Part shown: positions 15,777 to 16,945 of the stretch, piece after piece
Layout: each line of letters starts with the position of its first letter
Position numbering within the stretch: position 1 is the stretch's first letter
Origin: JBOGWP01 sp050693875
GTDB taxonomy: Bacteria > Actinomycetota > CADDZG01 > JAHWKV01 > JBOGWP01
DNA: 16,945 nucleotides
Assembly: GCA_050693875.1 (NCBI GenBank)
Contig: JBOGWP010000204.1
Span: 1 to 16,945 of the forward strand
Reading direction: 5' to 3'
The notes under the pieces: generated by a model
Seen by the model: only the letters and a program-made list of their open reading frames with translations
Databases searched by the model: none
What the model was told of the DNA's origin: nothing
Translations under genes and position numbers: made by a program

Positions 15777-15828
15777 CGGCCGGCGCTCGTCCCCGGCGGG
15801 TCGAGCGTCTCGAGGCATCGGTCGTCGT

Positions 15829-15848
15829 CGTGCCCGAGAACGGGCATG
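15829..15848 (+). promoter_or_regulatory. Hairpin covering the lipoprotein start codon
   Basis: CGTGCCCG-AGAA-CGGGCATG forms an eight-base-pair stem (one G-U pair) with a four-base loop, and the ATG at 15846-15848 lies inside the stem. There is no strong Shine-Dalgarno sequence in front. The structure may hold translation down unless opened by ribosomes or a factor. Confidence 0.5.
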
Positions 15849-16742
15849 GATAGCCGGCGCCGCGCCCTCGCCGCCATGCTCCTGGTCATGCTTGCGGTGG
15901 CGTGCTCGGGGGATCGCCAGAAGACTGGCGTCCGGGACCCCCGTCGCCCCCCTGTGTCCCCCGCAGCCGCTCCGGTTGCCTCCCCGCCCGCATCATCAAC
16001 TCCGCAGGCCGCCTCCTCGTCCCCCCGAGCGCCGCGAACCGAGCCGGGGGCCGCGTCCCCAGGAGGCGCGCCGGCTGGTTCCTCTTCCCCAGCCGCAGGA
16101 GCCGATGCCCCGGCCCGGCCCGGCCGCTACATCTACGACGAGACGGGGGTCCGGCGGATCCGAGCGTGCTTCGTCGTCGACGAGCCGGCCGCCACCCCGA
16201 CCTCGCTGAGGGTCGATCCTGCCGCGGGCAGCCGCCAGACGTGGGTGCGGGACCGGCGCTCGGCGTTGGGGACAGGGTCCCTGACCACGACCACGCTGGA
16301 GTTCCGTCCCGACGGCATCTTCATCATCTCCCTGCGACAGCTCGAGGTGGCAGCGCTGGCCTCCTCGGAGCTCGCGTTCGAACCCGCTCTACCGGTCCTC
16401 GCGTTCCCGGCTCGTCCCGTCGACGGTCAGACCTGGTCGTTCACGCTCGACTCGAAGGACGGCCGGGCGACGCTCTCGGCAGAGAACGCGGTCGAGGCGG
16501 CCGACGAACCCGTGGGGCTGGTCGGCGGCGGGTCGGCGAGGGCGGCGAGGATTTGGACGTCCACCCACCTGACGGGGCCGTCCGATCAGGGCAGCCTCGA
16601 CATCCGGGAGACCTACGCGAGCTGGCTTTCGCTCGCCGATCGAATCGTCGTCAAGGAGGTGCGCGACACGCAGGGACGGGCAGGGGTGTGCGAGCTCAGC
16701 TGGCACCTGGAGGCGCTGCTTCGATCGCTGACCGGCGGGTGA
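15846..16742 (+). CDS. Putative lipoprotein of unknown function
   Basis: A 298-residue protein I cannot assign to a named family. It has a basic start (MDSRRR), a hydrophobic stretch and a lipobox-like LAVAC with C20, so it is probably lipid-anchored on the outside of the membrane. Residues about 33-92 are rich in Pro, Ala and Ser, a flexible spacer typical of wall-spanning linkers. The folded part (about 94-298) begins with GRYIYDETGVRRI and has regular beta-strand-like stretches such as TTTTLEFRPDGIFIISLRQ, PVDGQTWSFTLDSKDGR and LSLADRIVVKEVRDTQGR. Two Cys remain in it (in RACFVVDE and GVCELSW). The opening PGRYIYDETG is seen in some actinobacterial hypothetical lipoproteins (recall, unsure). 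It lies 69 bases after mreB, so a role in the cell envelope is a guess from context. Confidence 0.75.
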   Translation: MDSRRRALAAMLLVMLAVACSGDRQKTGVRDPRRPPVSPAAAPVASPPASSTPQAASSSPRAPRTEPGAASPGGAPAGSSSPAAGADAPARPGRYIYDETGVRRIRACFVVDEPAATPTSLRVDPAAGSRQTWVRDRRSALGTGSLTTTTLEFRPDGIFIISLRQLEVAALASSELAFEPALPVLAFPARPVDGQTWSFTLDSKDGRATLSAENAVEAADEPVGLVGGGSARAARIWTSTHLTGPSDQGSLDIRETYASWLSLADRIVVKEVRDTQGRAGVCELSWHLEALLRSLTGG

Positions 16743-16847
16743 CGTCCAGCCTAGCTGACGACCCTGACTGACCTGACTGTTTTCTAGGCCGAAGTTACGT
16801 CGCCGATTTGGACCAATCCAGCACGTACAGGCGCGGAAGGACCACAG
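16743..16847. other. Short intergenic region before the right-hand insertion sequence
   Basis: No gene. A run of CTGAC-type short direct repeats (16755-16779) is followed by a TTTT and flanked by two CTAG sites (16751 and 16784). I cannot assign a function; the T run is too short for a confident terminator. Confidence 0.35.
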
Positions 16848-16945
16848 AGTGTAGTCACTAAATGCTTGAATATGAGTTGCGGGTCTGACATGATCCCCCT
16901 ATGGCAACTCGGGGTCGGGCCGTCCATGTGGTGACGACCCGTCGC
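16848..16945 (+). mobile_element. 5' end of an IS1634-family insertion sequence
   Basis: The base composition turns visibly less GC-rich here. The probable left terminus starts near TGTAGTCACTA (16850-16860), about 50 bases before a transposase start codon; its exact border is inferred. The rest of the element lies right of the window. Confidence 0.65.
16901..16945 (+). CDS. IS1634-family transposase, N-terminal fragment
   Basis: Only 15 codons are present, MATRGRAVHVVTTRR, running off the edge. The VHVVTTRR start matches, from memory, the conserved N-terminus of many actinobacterial IS1634-family (IS4 superfamily) DDE transposases. The ATG is about 50 bases into the proposed element, a normal distance. 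The call rests on a very short peptide, so it is less certain than the IS630 call at the other end. Confidence 0.65.
   Translation, partial: MATRGRAVHVVTTRR

Noticed and set aside
15761..15787. Possible terminator after mreB (repeated GCCGGC)
   Set aside because: GCCGGC is self-complementary and simply repeated; the stem would be short and there is no T tract.
16755..16779. CTGAC direct repeats, possible iteron or CRISPR-like array
   Set aside because: Units are only five bases with irregular spacing and there are too few of them; no cas genes or replication genes are nearby.

Overview
The window is high-GC DNA from an actinobacterium-like genome, probably an uncultured Actinomycetota lineage. 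Three things point there: the conserved order tig-clpP-clpX-valS-folC followed by ndk-mreB, an actinobacterial ClpP2-type ClpP, and -10 boxes sitting 6 to 9 bases before several start codons (leaderless or near-leaderless transcripts, common in this phylum). I saw no rRNA, tRNA or CRISPR.

Layout, left to right. Bases 1-125 are the 3' end of an IS630-family insertion sequence, which stops at the stop codon of a LuxR/NarL-type response regulator on the minus strand (123-803). Next comes a badly decayed ftsH relic (about 1032-1878) with many frameshifts and a large internal deletion. A 14-helix type (DHA2) drug-efflux MFS transporter follows (2039-3625). The housekeeping block starts at 3669: trigger factor, ClpP and ClpX (chaperone and protease for new or damaged proteins). 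A 540-bp non-coding gap with short repeats and hairpins separates it from valS-folC-CoA-binding protein, which overlap or abut as one unit. A large secreted Asp-box beta-propeller protein (GH74/sialidase-like, 11991-14090) interrupts the housekeeping order; its signal-peptide region looks frameshifted. Then come ndk, mreB and a lipoprotein. The right edge (about 16848-16945) is the start of an IS1634-family insertion sequence.

The tig-clpP-clpX genes cooperate in protein folding and turnover. valS and folC supply tRNA charging and folate polyglutamylation, ndk balances nucleotides, and mreB organises elongation of a rod-shaped cell. The accessory material (efflux pump, orphan regulator, beta-propeller protein, ftsH relic, insertion sequences) lies at the edges of or between these conserved genes. 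Both ends of the window lie inside insertion sequences, so it may be a contig that broke at repeats (inference).

I found no convincing new multi-gene system. The most interesting items are the ftsH relic, the probable frameshift in the signal peptide of the beta-propeller gene, the insertion sequence at a stop codon, the start-codon hairpin of the lipoprotein, and the run of leaderless-type promoters.
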